Source: Citricoccus alkalitolerans (GTDB lineage: Bacteria > Actinomycetota > Actinomycetes > Actinomycetales > Micrococcaceae). Taken from it: a stretch of DNA of 64,000 bases. The position numbers and the translations under genes are program-made. The stretch is taken from NCBI RefSeq assembly GCF_039528175.1, contig NZ_BAAALH010000002.1, positions 806,001-870,000 on the forward strand. Direction: 5' to 3'. Below, in pieces: positions 25,714 to 33,457 of the stretch; positions within the stretch are counted from its first letter, which is position 1; every line of letters starts with the position of its first letter. The notes beneath the pieces are model-generated. The model had not been told where the DNA came from. It searched no databases and worked only from the letters and a program-made list of their open reading frames with translations.

Positions 25714-27483
25714 ATGAGAACACACGACCCGGTCGACATCGTGACCATTGGCGGCGGCATGACGGCCTCGATCCTCGCAGCCCGGATCCTCCCCAGCACG
25801 AGTCACCGCATGGTGTCCATCGAGCAGGGTCCGGCGCAATGGACGTATCCCGACTTTGCCCATAATCACGACAGTCTTCGGTTCAACAACCGTTACGCCC
25901 TGATGCAGGACCTGAACCGCTCCACGTGGACGTGGCGGCCGAACGCCAACGCTCCGTCACTGCCCTACCGGCAGTACGGCAGCTTTCACCCAGGGCAGGG
26001 GCTAGGTGGTGCGATGGTGCACTGGACCGCGCTGACCTGGCGATTCCTGCCCGACGACTTCCACGTCCGGAGCGTCAACGAGGAACGGTACGGACGCGAC
26101 CGCATCCCCGCCGAGATGACGATCCAGGATTGGCCGATCGACTATGGCGACCTGGAGCCCTACTACGACGCCCTGGAGTACGACATGGGGGTCTCCGGAA
26201 AAGCGGGCAACTTGGACGGCCGGATCCTTCCCGGAGGCAATCCCTTCGAGGGGCCGCGCAAGCGGCCGTACCCGAACCCGCCGTTGGAGCGGACGGCCTT
26301 CGGCGAGCTGTACATGGAGGCCTGCCGAGACCTCGGCCTGCATCCCTTCCCGACGCCGGCCGGCATCCTCTCACGGGGCTGGACCGACCCATATGGAAAC
26401 GTTCGATCCGCCTGCCTGTACTGCGGATTCTGCACCCGCTATGGCTGCGAGGTCGGTGCGAAAACCAGTCCGTTGACCACCTGGCTTCCTCCGGCGCTGG
26501 CCACCGGACGCTATGAGGTGCGCACGGACAGCCGGGTGCTGGGTATCGACACCGCTGACGATGGCCGGGCCACGGGCGTGCGCTACGTGGATTCGCGCGG
26601 CCGCGAGCACTTCCAACCGGCCGAGATCGTGGTGTGCTCGGCGTTCACCCTCGAGAACGTGCGAAACCTCTTGCTGGCCCGCAGCAACGCCCATCCGGAG
26701 GGCATCGGCAACGATCAGGGAATGGTCGGACGCAATTACACCTACCAGATCAACCAGGCGCCGGTCCGCGGGCTGTGGCGGAACCGGAAGTTCAACCTGT
26801 TCACCGGCAACGGATGCACCAATGCCCAGATCCACGACTTCAACAGCGACAACTTCGACCACGGGGATCTCGACTTCATCGGTGGTGCGCGCCTCCAGTC
26901 CGAGGGGGGACAGCGCGAGCCGGTCAGTTCGATCGATGGTCTGCTCGAGGGCTTCGCCGACCGGGAATGGGGGGCGGGTTGGAAGGCCATGTTGGCACAG
27001 TCTTGGGACAGCGTCGGCGAGCTCAGCTACGAGGGCTGGAGCCCGGCCTACGAGGGCAATTTCCTGGATCTCGACCCCACCTACAAGGACGAGTGGGGAC
27101 TGCCCATGCTCCGAATCACCTTCGATTTTCGGGACAACGAACGCAATATGCACCGCTTCCTCGCCGACCGCTCCGAAGAGATCGTCCAGGCGATGGGAGC
27201 CGACGAGGTTGTCGTGGAACGTGAACTCGGCGATTACCGGATCGACCAGTACCAGAGCACGCACCCTACCGGAGGGGCGATCATGGGCACCGGCCCGGGC
27301 GACAGCGTCACCAACAGCTACGGCCAGGTCTGGGACACACCCAACGTCTTCGTGACCGGTGCGGCGCTGTACCCGCAGAATCCCGGTGCCAACCCCACCG
27401 GGACCGTGGGGGCCCTCGCGTTCCGCACCGCCGAGGCGATCCGTGACCGGTACTTCGACGCGCCCGGGGAGTTGCTCGTCTAG
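25714..27483 (+). CDS. GMC-family FAD oxidoreductase (gluconate 2-dehydrogenase large-subunit type)
   Basis: 589 residues. The N-terminal FAD-binding motif is VDIVTIGGGMTASILAARIL; GQGLGGAMVHWTALTWRF is the second GMC signature region; a Cys-rich stretch CLYCGFCTRYGC lies near 230-245; and the C-terminal active-site block has THPTGGAIMG (catalytic His) and NPGANPTGTVGALAFRTAE (catalytic Asn). It would oxidise an alcohol, sugar or sugar acid on the outer face of the membrane, exported in complex with the Tat-lipoprotein subunit 15 bases upstream. The usual triheme cytochrome subunit is absent; a blue-copper protein gene follows instead. Substrate unknown. Confidence 0.88.
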   Translation: MRTHDPVDIVTIGGGMTASILAARILPSTSHRMVSIEQGPAQWTYPDFAHNHDSLRFNNRYALMQDLNRSTWTWRPNANAPSLPYRQYGSFHPGQGLGGAMVHWTALTWRFLPDDFHVRSVNEERYGRDRIPAEMTIQDWPIDYGDLEPYYDALEYDMGVSGKAGNLDGRILPGGNPFEGPRKRPYPNPPLERTAFGELYMEACRDLGLHPFPTPAGILSRGWTDPYGNVRSACLYCGFCTRYGCEVGAKTSPLTTWLPPALATGRYEVRTDSRVLGIDTADDGRATGVRYVDSRGREHFQPAEIVVCSAFTLENVRNLLLARSNAHPEGIGNDQGMVGRNYTYQINQAPVRGLWRNRKFNLFTGNGCTNAQIHDFNSDNFDHGDLDFIGGARLQSEGGQREPVSSIDGLLEGFADREWGAGWKAMLAQSWDSVGELSYEGWSPAYEGNFLDLDPTYKDEWGLPMLRITFDFRDNERNMHRFLADRSEEIVQAMGADEVVVERELGDYRIDQYQSTHPTGGAIMGTGPGDSVTNSYGQVWDTPNVFVTGAALYPQNPGANPTGTVGALAFRTAEAIRDRYFDAPGELLV

Positions 27484-27532
27484 CGCAGAAGGAAGACGAC
27501 GGCGGCAGATGGGCCAGATCAGGGGAGGCACG

Positions 27533-27961
27533 ATGAGGCAACACGACTCGGTCGACGCCGTCATGGTCGGCGCCAGACCGCGAAGCCCCCTCCTGACGCT
27601 CGTCCCCGTGGCTGTTGCCGCGCTGCTGCTGGCCGGGTGTGCCACCCCCGGGGGCCCCGAGGTCGCCGTGGTGGAGATTACCGAGAACGGCTTCTCGCCG
27701 GCCACCCTCATCGTGGCTCCCGGCACCGAGGTGCGGTGGACGAACAGCGAGCCACGAGCGCACACGGTGACCAGTGGCGGAGATCTCCTGCCCGGTCAGC
27801 AGCCCGTTCCCGGCGGCGCGGCAGAGTTCGACTCTGGACGCTTGCTGGAGGGCGAGGCGTTCGCCCACGTCTTCGAGGTCCCGGGAGAGCACTACTACGA
27901 GTGTGAGTACCACGGAGACGAGGAGCAGATGGTGGGGACGATCCGGGTGGAGCAGCCATGA
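27533..27961 (+). CDS. Blue-copper (cupredoxin) lipoprotein
   Basis: 142 residues from ATG 27533, with GGGGAGG four to five bases upstream. A signal peptide ends in the lipobox LLLAGC. The cupredoxin domain has PATLIVAPGTEVRWTNSE, then AHTVTS (first copper His) and YYECEYHGDEEQM, supplying Cys, His and Met, the plastocyanin-type type-1 copper site. It likely shuttles electrons on the outer membrane face. Position between the GMC flavoprotein and cytochrome oxidase subunit II suggests it links the dehydrogenase to the oxidase. Stop overlaps the next ATG (ATGA). Confidence 0.88.
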   Translation: MRQHDSVDAVMVGARPRSPLLTLVPVAVAALLLAGCATPGGPEVAVVEITENGFSPATLIVAPGTEVRWTNSEPRAHTVTSGGDLLPGQQPVPGGAAEFDSGRLLEGEAFAHVFEVPGEHYYECEYHGDEEQMVGTIRVEQP

Positions 27962-29046
27962 TCGGACGCCGCACGGTTCTCCCCCTGATCGCGGCGGCGA
28001 CCGGGGCGGTCTTGCTGGGTGGTTGCGCCGCTGCCGAGGAACAGCAGTCCCCGCTCAACCCGGTGGGACGCAGTGCGGAGGCCATCGACGTGCACTGGCA
28101 GACCATGCTGTGGACTGGAGCCGCGGTGTGGGTCATCGTCGTCGCCATGATGGTGGCCACGCTGGTGCGCCGCCGTCGGAGGGACAGCGCAGGCGCCGAC
28201 GACCGCCGAGGTGAAGGTGGGGGCCGGGGCTCCGTCCTCTTCGTGGCCCTGGCCGGCGCGGTGATTCCCGCCGTGATCATCGTCGGAATTACGGTGCAGT
28301 CGGTGTGGGTGCTGCAGGAGACGGATCCCGGACAAGAAGTAGACGGCACGACCATCACGGTCACCGGTCACCAGTACTGGTGGGAGGTCGAGTACCCGGA
28401 ACACGGCGTCGTCACCGCCAACGAGATCCATATCCCGACCGGCGAACGGGTTCGCCTGGAACTCAGCTCGGACGACGTCGTCCACAGCGTCTGGGTCCCC
28501 GAACTCAGCGGGAAGACGGACATGGTCCCTGGCCGGGCCACGAACATGTGGCTCGAGACGGACGAGCCGGGGACGTATTGGGGGCAGTGCGCGGAGTACT
28601 GCGGCATGCAGCACGCGCTCATGCGCTTCATCGTGGTCGTCCATGAGCCGGCCGAGTTCGAGGGGTGGCTCGAGGCGCAGACGCAGCATGCAGCAGAGCC
28701 GCCGACGCCGGATCCGACTGGTGAGCCCGGCATCGACCCCGAGGAGAGACCGGCTGACCAGGACGCTGAACTGGTGGCACGGGGTCGCGAGGTGTTCATG
28801 TCCTCCTCCTGCGTGTACTGCCATGCGATCTCCGGGACGGAGGCGCAGGGGCGCGAGGGGCCCGACCTCACCCACCTCGCCAGCCGGGACACGCTGGCGG
28901 CCGGAACGCTGCCGAACAATCCCGGCAATCTGGCCGCATGGGTCGTCGACCCCCAGGCGATCAAGCCCGGGAACGAGATGCCCGGAACCGACCTGGATGG
29001 TGATGAGCTGCAGGCTCTGCTGGCCTACCTAGAAAGTCTGGAGTAG
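27958..29046 (+). CDS. ctaC: Cytochrome c oxidase subunit II with C-terminal cytochrome c (caa3 type)
   Basis: 362 residues. A lipoprotein-like signal (LLGGCAAAEE) precedes two membrane helices (about 45-70 and 95-120) and the CuA cupredoxin domain. CuA ligands are seen in DVVHSVWVPE and CAEYCGMQHALM. A linker rich in Pro/Glu leads to a cytochrome c domain with heme-binding CVYCH and axial-Met region NEMPG. This is the caa3 arrangement, in which subunit II takes electrons through its own heme c. Its heme c requires a maturation system, which is encoded in the same cluster. Confidence 0.95.
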   Translation: MIGRRTVLPLIAAATGAVLLGGCAAAEEQQSPLNPVGRSAEAIDVHWQTMLWTGAAVWVIVVAMMVATLVRRRRRDSAGADDRRGEGGGRGSVLFVALAGAVIPAVIIVGITVQSVWVLQETDPGQEVDGTTITVTGHQYWWEVEYPEHGVVTANEIHIPTGERVRLELSSDDVVHSVWVPELSGKTDMVPGRATNMWLETDEPGTYWGQCAEYCGMQHALMRFIVVVHEPAEFEGWLEAQTQHAAEPPTPDPTGEPGIDPEERPADQDAELVARGREVFMSSSCVYCHAISGTEAQGREGPDLTHLASRDTLAAGTLPNNPGNLAAWVVDPQAIKPGNEMPGTDLDGDELQALLAYLESLE

Positions 29047-29049
29047 CTC

Positions 29050-31557
29050 ATGGCTCAGGACATGGTGATCAGCGCTGAAGAGTTCGAGCGCATCTATGAC
29101 AAGCCGCCCGGTCTCCGGGGCTTCTTCACCAGTGTGCAGCACAAGGTGGTTGGCACCCGGTACATGATCACCGCGTTCGCGTTTTTCCTGATCGGCGGCC
29201 TTGAAGCCATGCTGATGCGCACGCAGCTGGCCCAGCCGCAGAACGACTTCCTCAGCGCCGAGAGCTACAACGAGCTCTTCACCATGCACGGCACCACGAT
29301 GATGTTCCTCTTCGCCATACCCTTCATCGAGGGGTTGGCCACCTATCTGCTTCCGCTGCAGATCGGGGCCCGGGACATGCCGTTTCCGCGGTACAACGTG
29401 TTCAATTACTGGTGCTACCTGTTCGGCGGGCTGCTGCTGTACGGCAGTTTCCTGGTCGACCTCGTCCCGGATGCCGGATGGTTCGCGTACGTACCCCTCA
29501 GCGGTCCCGAATTCGCCGACAAGTCGATGGACATCTGGCTGTTCGGTCTGACCCTGGCCGAGATCGCCGCCGTCGGCGCGGCCATCGAGATCATCGTCTC
29601 CGTGCTCAAGACCCGGGCGCCCGGAATGTCTCTGGACAAGATGCCGATTTTCGCCTGGACCATGCTCTCGGTGGCGGTCCTAATCATCGTGGCCTTCGTG
29701 CCGTTGATCGTCGCCTCTCTGCTGCTGGAATTCGACCGGTCAATGGGCACCGCCTTCTTCAACCAGGAGGCCGGCGGAGATCCACTCCTCTGGCAGCATC
29801 TGTTCTGGATCTTCGGCCATCCCGAGGTCTATGTGATGTTCCTGCCCGGCGCGGCCATCATGAGTCACGTCATCCCCATCCACGCCCGTCACCGACTGGT
29901 CGCCTACCCGTTCGTGGTGGTCGCGGTCATCGTGACGGCCATCATGAGCCTGGGTCTCTGGGTCCACCACATGTATGTGACGGGATTGCCGCCGCTGACG
30001 CTGACCTTCTTCACGGCGGCGAGCATGTCGATCTCACTGGCGAGCGGAGTCCAGATCTTCGCCTGGATCTCCACGCTGTGGTCCGGCCGGCCGAAATTCA
30101 CCGTGCCCATGCTCTTCGCCCTGGGCTTCATCGTCACCTTCGTGGCCGGAGGGATCACCGGGGTCATGGTGGCATCGGCCTCGTTCGATTCCCAGGTCCA
30201 CGACACGTACTTCGTCGTGGCGCACTTCCACTACGTGATCATCGGCGGCCTGCTCTTCCCGGTCTTCGCTGCCCTGTACCACTGGTGGCCGAAGTTCACT
30301 GGTCGCATGGTCAACGATATGGCGGGGTATGCCAGTTTCGCGGCGATCTTCCTGGGCTTCCATCTGACGTTCTTCCCCATGCACCTCACAGGCCTGTGGG
30401 GTCTGCCGCGCCGGGTGTACACCTATGACGCGTACATGGGCGTTGATGTGGTGAACCTCCTCTCCACCATCGGGGCGTTCGTGATGGCCGCCGGAGTCCT
30501 GACCTTCTCGGTGGCGCTGGTGTACGCGTGGCAGCGTGGCCGCCGCGCGCCGCGGGATCCCTGGGGTGGAGACACCTTGGAATGGGCGACGGAGTCGCCG
30601 GCATCCTCCTCGAACTGGCCCTCGATCCCGGTCGTCACGGACCGTCACCCGCTGTGGGCGCCGGAGCAGGACATCACCGAGTCCCAGCGGAGCATGCGGG
30701 ACGCCTTCGACCACCGGCCGGCCATGGTCCGGGTCTCGCCGCTGACCACGGTGCTCACGGCATCGCCGGACGGGGCGATGCGGTTGGCGTCCCCGACCGT
30801 CTGGCCGTTGCTGCCTGCCGGAGGGCTCCTCATCATCGCCCTCGGGTTGTTGCTCGAGATATACCCCATCGCCTTCCTGGGCATCGCGGTCGTTGCCCTC
30901 GGCCTACTGGGCTGGGCGCGAACGGTGGAGAGCGACAACGACGAGGCCTCCACCGTTCCGGTGGGAGGACGCTATCCCATCGAGGCCCGAGGGCCCCGGG
31001 CGATCGGCTGGTGGGCGGCCTGGTGCCTGGTGGCCGTGCTCGCGGTCGGGATGGCGACCATCGTGTTGAGTGCACTCTTCCTCCAGGTCAACGCAGGTAA
31101 TTGGCCGCAGGACCCGCTCGGTGTCCCCGTGCCGACCGCGGCCGTGGGACTGTGTGCGATCGTGGGACTGCTGGCGTGCCGCCAGGGGGCGCGCCACGGC
31201 ATGGCGCAACACGCGCCCGCCGGGTCCCGGCGAACGCATCTGGTGACCGCCGGGATCGCTCTGGTGGCCGGCGTCGTGATTCTGGCGCTCCTCCTGACGA
31301 TCTGGGCGCAAACTGACAAGGAACCGACCGCTCATGCCTACGACTCCTCCGTGATGCTGCTGTTGTGCACCCAGGCACTGGCGGTGCTGTTCGCGGTGGG
31401 AGCCACGGCCGCCGCGGTGTTCTCCAGGGTGCGGCAGGCGCGTGACCTGCGGCCAGCATTGCTGCTGCAGAACGCGGCCATTGTGTGGGTCGCCGTCCTG
31501 ATCACCTGGGTCCTGAGCTGGGTCGCCACGGACCTGCTTCCGGTGGCGGTGATCTGA
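29050..31557 (+). CDS. ctaD: Cytochrome c oxidase subunit I fused to subunit III-like domain
   Basis: 835 residues. The first ~550 are subunit I: MHGTTMMFLFA with heme a ligand His80, GHPEVY with the His257-Tyr261 crosslink pair, CuB ligands His306-His307, and DTYFVVAHFHYVI with His392 and His394 for the two hemes. The subunit I end is marked by DPWGGDTLEWATESP. A further ~245 residues with about seven hydrophobic helices look like a subunit III part, as in the I/III fusion of Thermus caa3 oxidase. It reduces O2 and pumps protons. It lies three bases after ctaC. Confidence 0.93.
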   Translation: MAQDMVISAEEFERIYDKPPGLRGFFTSVQHKVVGTRYMITAFAFFLIGGLEAMLMRTQLAQPQNDFLSAESYNELFTMHGTTMMFLFAIPFIEGLATYLLPLQIGARDMPFPRYNVFNYWCYLFGGLLLYGSFLVDLVPDAGWFAYVPLSGPEFADKSMDIWLFGLTLAEIAAVGAAIEIIVSVLKTRAPGMSLDKMPIFAWTMLSVAVLIIVAFVPLIVASLLLEFDRSMGTAFFNQEAGGDPLLWQHLFWIFGHPEVYVMFLPGAAIMSHVIPIHARHRLVAYPFVVVAVIVTAIMSLGLWVHHMYVTGLPPLTLTFFTAASMSISLASGVQIFAWISTLWSGRPKFTVPMLFALGFIVTFVAGGITGVMVASASFDSQVHDTYFVVAHFHYVIIGGLLFPVFAALYHWWPKFTGRMVNDMAGYASFAAIFLGFHLTFFPMHLTGLWGLPRRVYTYDAYMGVDVVNLLSTIGAFVMAAGVLTFSVALVYAWQRGRRAPRDPWGGDTLEWATESPASSSNWPSIPVVTDRHPLWAPEQDITESQRSMRDAFDHRPAMVRVSPLTTVLTASPDGAMRLASPTVWPLLPAGGLLIIALGLLLEIYPIAFLGIAVVALGLLGWARTVESDNDEASTVPVGGRYPIEARGPRAIGWWAAWCLVAVLAVGMATIVLSALFLQVNAGNWPQDPLGVPVPTAAVGLCAIVGLLACRQGARHGMAQHAPAGSRRTHLVTAGIALVAGVVILALLLTIWAQTDKEPTAHAYDSSVMLLLCTQALAVLFAVGATAAAVFSRVRQARDLRPALLLQNAAIVWVAVLITWVLSWVATDLLPVAVI

Positions 31558-31558
31558 G

Positions 31559-31948
31559 ATGCCGACTCCCACCTTCCTGCACCAGCCGGACGAGACGACG
31601 CGCGGGACCTGGCAGGCCGTCCTCCCCCTCCTGATTCCGCCGATCGCTTGGCTTGCCTCACTGGGCCTGTCCTGGCTGGTGCAGGACTTCACGTGCACCG
31701 CGTCGGTAACAGCGGGGGCACCAGCCCCGGAGCGGGCCCTGTTCGTGGTGCTGCTGGTGATGAACGCCGTGTTGCTGCTGATCACCGTCGTCAGCGGCCT
31801 CTTCAGTGCGCGGGCGCTTCGTCATGGACGTCGCGCGGGGGCACCGCTCCTGTCATTCCTGGGACTCAGCGGGTGTGCCCTCGCCATCCTGTTCGGCTTC
31901 GGCATCGTGCTGATCATGGCCATGCCCCTCGTCCTGGAGGTCTGCTGA
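31559..31948 (+). CDS. Small three-helix membrane protein of the oxidase cluster
   Basis: 129 residues with three hydrophobic segments (LLIPPIAWLASLGLSWLV, FVVLLVMNAVLLLITVVS and LAILFGFGIVLIMAMPLVL). No recognised domain. It starts one base after the oxidase I/III stop and shares a base with the next start (TGATG), so it is co-translated with oxidase subunits. It may be a small oxidase subunit or assembly factor; this is inference from position and size only. Ends in EVC with a C-terminal Cys. Confidence 0.7.
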   Translation: MPTPTFLHQPDETTRGTWQAVLPLLIPPIAWLASLGLSWLVQDFTCTASVTAGAPAPERALFVVLLVMNAVLLLITVVSGLFSARALRHGRRAGAPLLSFLGLSGCALAILFGFGIVLIMAMPLVLEVC

Positions 31949-32334
31949 TGAAAGCCCGAAAAGTCGCCATGGCCGCGGCTGCAATCGCCACCGCAATGTG
32001 TGTGGCCGCCTGTGATGGCGGGCCCGGCGGCGCGGACGGTTCCGGCCCGGTACCGGGAGGAGATCCGGAAGCCGGAAGTGCGGCGATCATCGAGTACGGC
32101 TGCGCCTCCTGCCACACCATTCCGGGAGTCGAGAGTATCTCCCGGACCATCGGCCCCGACCTCACTGGATTCGATGACCAGATCTACATCGCCGGCCAAT
32201 TGCCCAACCGCCCCGAGGAGCTCATCCGATGGCTACAGAACCCGCAAGAGATCGTGCCGGGCACGGCGATGCCGAACATGGGGGTCACCCAGCAAGACGC
32301 CCGGGACATCGCCGCCTACCTCTACGACCAATGA
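31948..32334 (+). CDS. Lipoprotein c-type cytochrome (monoheme)
   Basis: 128 residues from ATG 31948. The signal peptide has a lipobox-like end (CVAACDGG). The mature part holds heme c motif CASCH after AAIIEYG, then GPDLTGFDDQIYIAGQLPN and axial Met in GTAMPNMGV, with the closing helix DARDIAAYLYDQ. It resembles the cytochrome c domain of oxidase subunit II and CtaC-associated cytochromes, and could deliver electrons to the oxidase or accept them from the dehydrogenase. Coupled on both sides by overlapping start/stop codons. Confidence 0.88.
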   Translation: MKARKVAMAAAAIATAMCVAACDGGPGGADGSGPVPGGDPEAGSAAIIEYGCASCHTIPGVESISRTIGPDLTGFDDQIYIAGQLPNRPEELIRWLQNPQEIVPGTAMPNMGVTQQDARDIAAYLYDQ

Positions 32335-33044
32335 GTCCGGGGCAGCAGAAGGTGCTGGCGGCCGGATTGATCGTCTGCGTCCTCACTCTCCCGTTCGCGC
32401 TGCTCGTTGTCCCGGCCGATGCCGTCCAGGGTGAGGCGCAGCGGCTGATGTACCTGCACGTGCCCGCCGCCTGGAGTGCCTTCCTCTGCTTCGGAGCCGT
32501 CCTCGTGGCCAGCCTCCGGCACCTGTTCGTCCGCAATGAGCGGCCGTGGGCCATGGCCCGAGCCGCGGCCGAGGCCGGCGTCCTCCTGACCGTCCTGACC
32601 CTGCTCACCGGCAGTCTCTGGGGCGCCTTGACGTGGGGAACCTGGTGGGCCTGGGACGCGCGCGTCATCACCACCGTCGCTATGGGACTGGTGTACGTGG
32701 TCTACCTAGCGGTGAGCGGGCTGGTCCGGACCCGCCGCGGCCGCCAGCTGGGCTCCGTCATCGGCATCGCCGGATTTCTCACCGTCCCGCTCGTCCACTT
32801 CTCGGTCCTGTGGTGGCGGACCCTGCACCAGCCGCCGACGATCCTGGCTCCGAGCCTGAGCCCGCCCATCGACGCGCTCATGGCCGTCGCCCTGGCCGCG
32901 GCCCTGCTCGGCTTCACCCTTCTGACGGCGTGGGCCGTGGGATATCGCGCTGTGATACTGCGGGAGGCGGCCGCACGGGGCGCTTCCCTGCCCGAGCCGA
33001 AGACGTCAGCGCCCGCTCCCGGACGGGAGTTGCTGCGCCGATGA
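32331..33044 (+). CDS. ccmC: CcmC-like heme handling protein
   Basis: 237 residues with six membrane helices. The CcmC hallmark MYLHVPAAWSAF appears near residue 40, and the heme-binding WWD motif reads WGTWWAWDARVI. CcmC loads heme onto CcmE on the outer face of the membrane in System I cytochrome c maturation. ATGA overlap with the cytochrome c gene and with ccmE. No ccmA, ccmB or ccmD lies beside it, although these usually accompany ccmC. The gene packing leaves no space for a hidden CcmD. Confidence 0.9.
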   Translation: MSPGQQKVLAAGLIVCVLTLPFALLVVPADAVQGEAQRLMYLHVPAAWSAFLCFGAVLVASLRHLFVRNERPWAMARAAAEAGVLLTVLTLLTGSLWGALTWGTWWAWDARVITTVAMGLVYVVYLAVSGLVRTRRGRQLGSVIGIAGFLTVPLVHFSVLWWRTLHQPPTILAPSLSPPIDALMAVALAAALLGFTLLTAWAVGYRAVILREAAARGASLPEPKTSAPAPGRELLRR

Positions 33045-33457
33045 CCGATCAGCCCAGGCCCTCATGGATCACCCCGCGGACAGTGCGGCTAGGCGTACTG
33101 CTCGCCGCCTGTGCCGGCCTGGCCGGACTCGGCGTGGCGGCTGCTGACGAGGGCATGTCCTATTTCCGGACACCCAGCGAACTGGTGGGAACCACGCGAC
33201 CGGGGGATTCAGTGCGGCTGGGTGGGATGGTCATGCCGGGGTCAGTGGTCGAGGCCGTCGAGGAATCGACCGTGACACTCACCGATGGGGCCACGGATGT
33301 CACGGTCAGTTACCCCGGTCGACTGCCAGACGTCGTGCGTGAGGGGGAGGGCGCGGTCGTTGACGGAACGATGGGCGAGGACGGCGTGGTTGCTGCCGAC
33401 CACATCGTGCTGCGCCACTCCAATGAGTACCGTGCGCCTGGCGAGGTGACACCATGA
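33041..33457 (+). CDS. ccmE: CcmE heme chaperone
   Basis: 138 residues: one N-terminal membrane helix (about 17-38), then the CcmE beta-barrel (YFRTPSELVG, RLGGMVMPGSV, VSYPGRLPDVVREGEGAVV). The heme-attachment motif is HIVLRHSNEY, with His126 and Tyr130 in the HxxxY arrangement that binds heme covalently in System I. It carries heme from CcmC to CcmF. Both ends overlap neighbouring genes by four bases. It is a System I-specific protein, which makes the system assignment firm. Confidence 0.92.
   Translation: MTDQPRPSWITPRTVRLGVLLAACAGLAGLGVAAADEGMSYFRTPSELVGTTRPGDSVRLGGMVMPGSVVEAVEESTVTLTDGATDVTVSYPGRLPDVVREGEGAVVDGTMGEDGVVAADHIVLRHSNEYRAPGEVTP

Noticed and set aside
27958..28060. Tat signal in cytochrome oxidase subunit II (IGRRTVLP)
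   Set aside because: A lone Arg pair followed by a normal lipoprotein signal and two membrane helices; subunit II is normally inserted by the Sec/YidC route.
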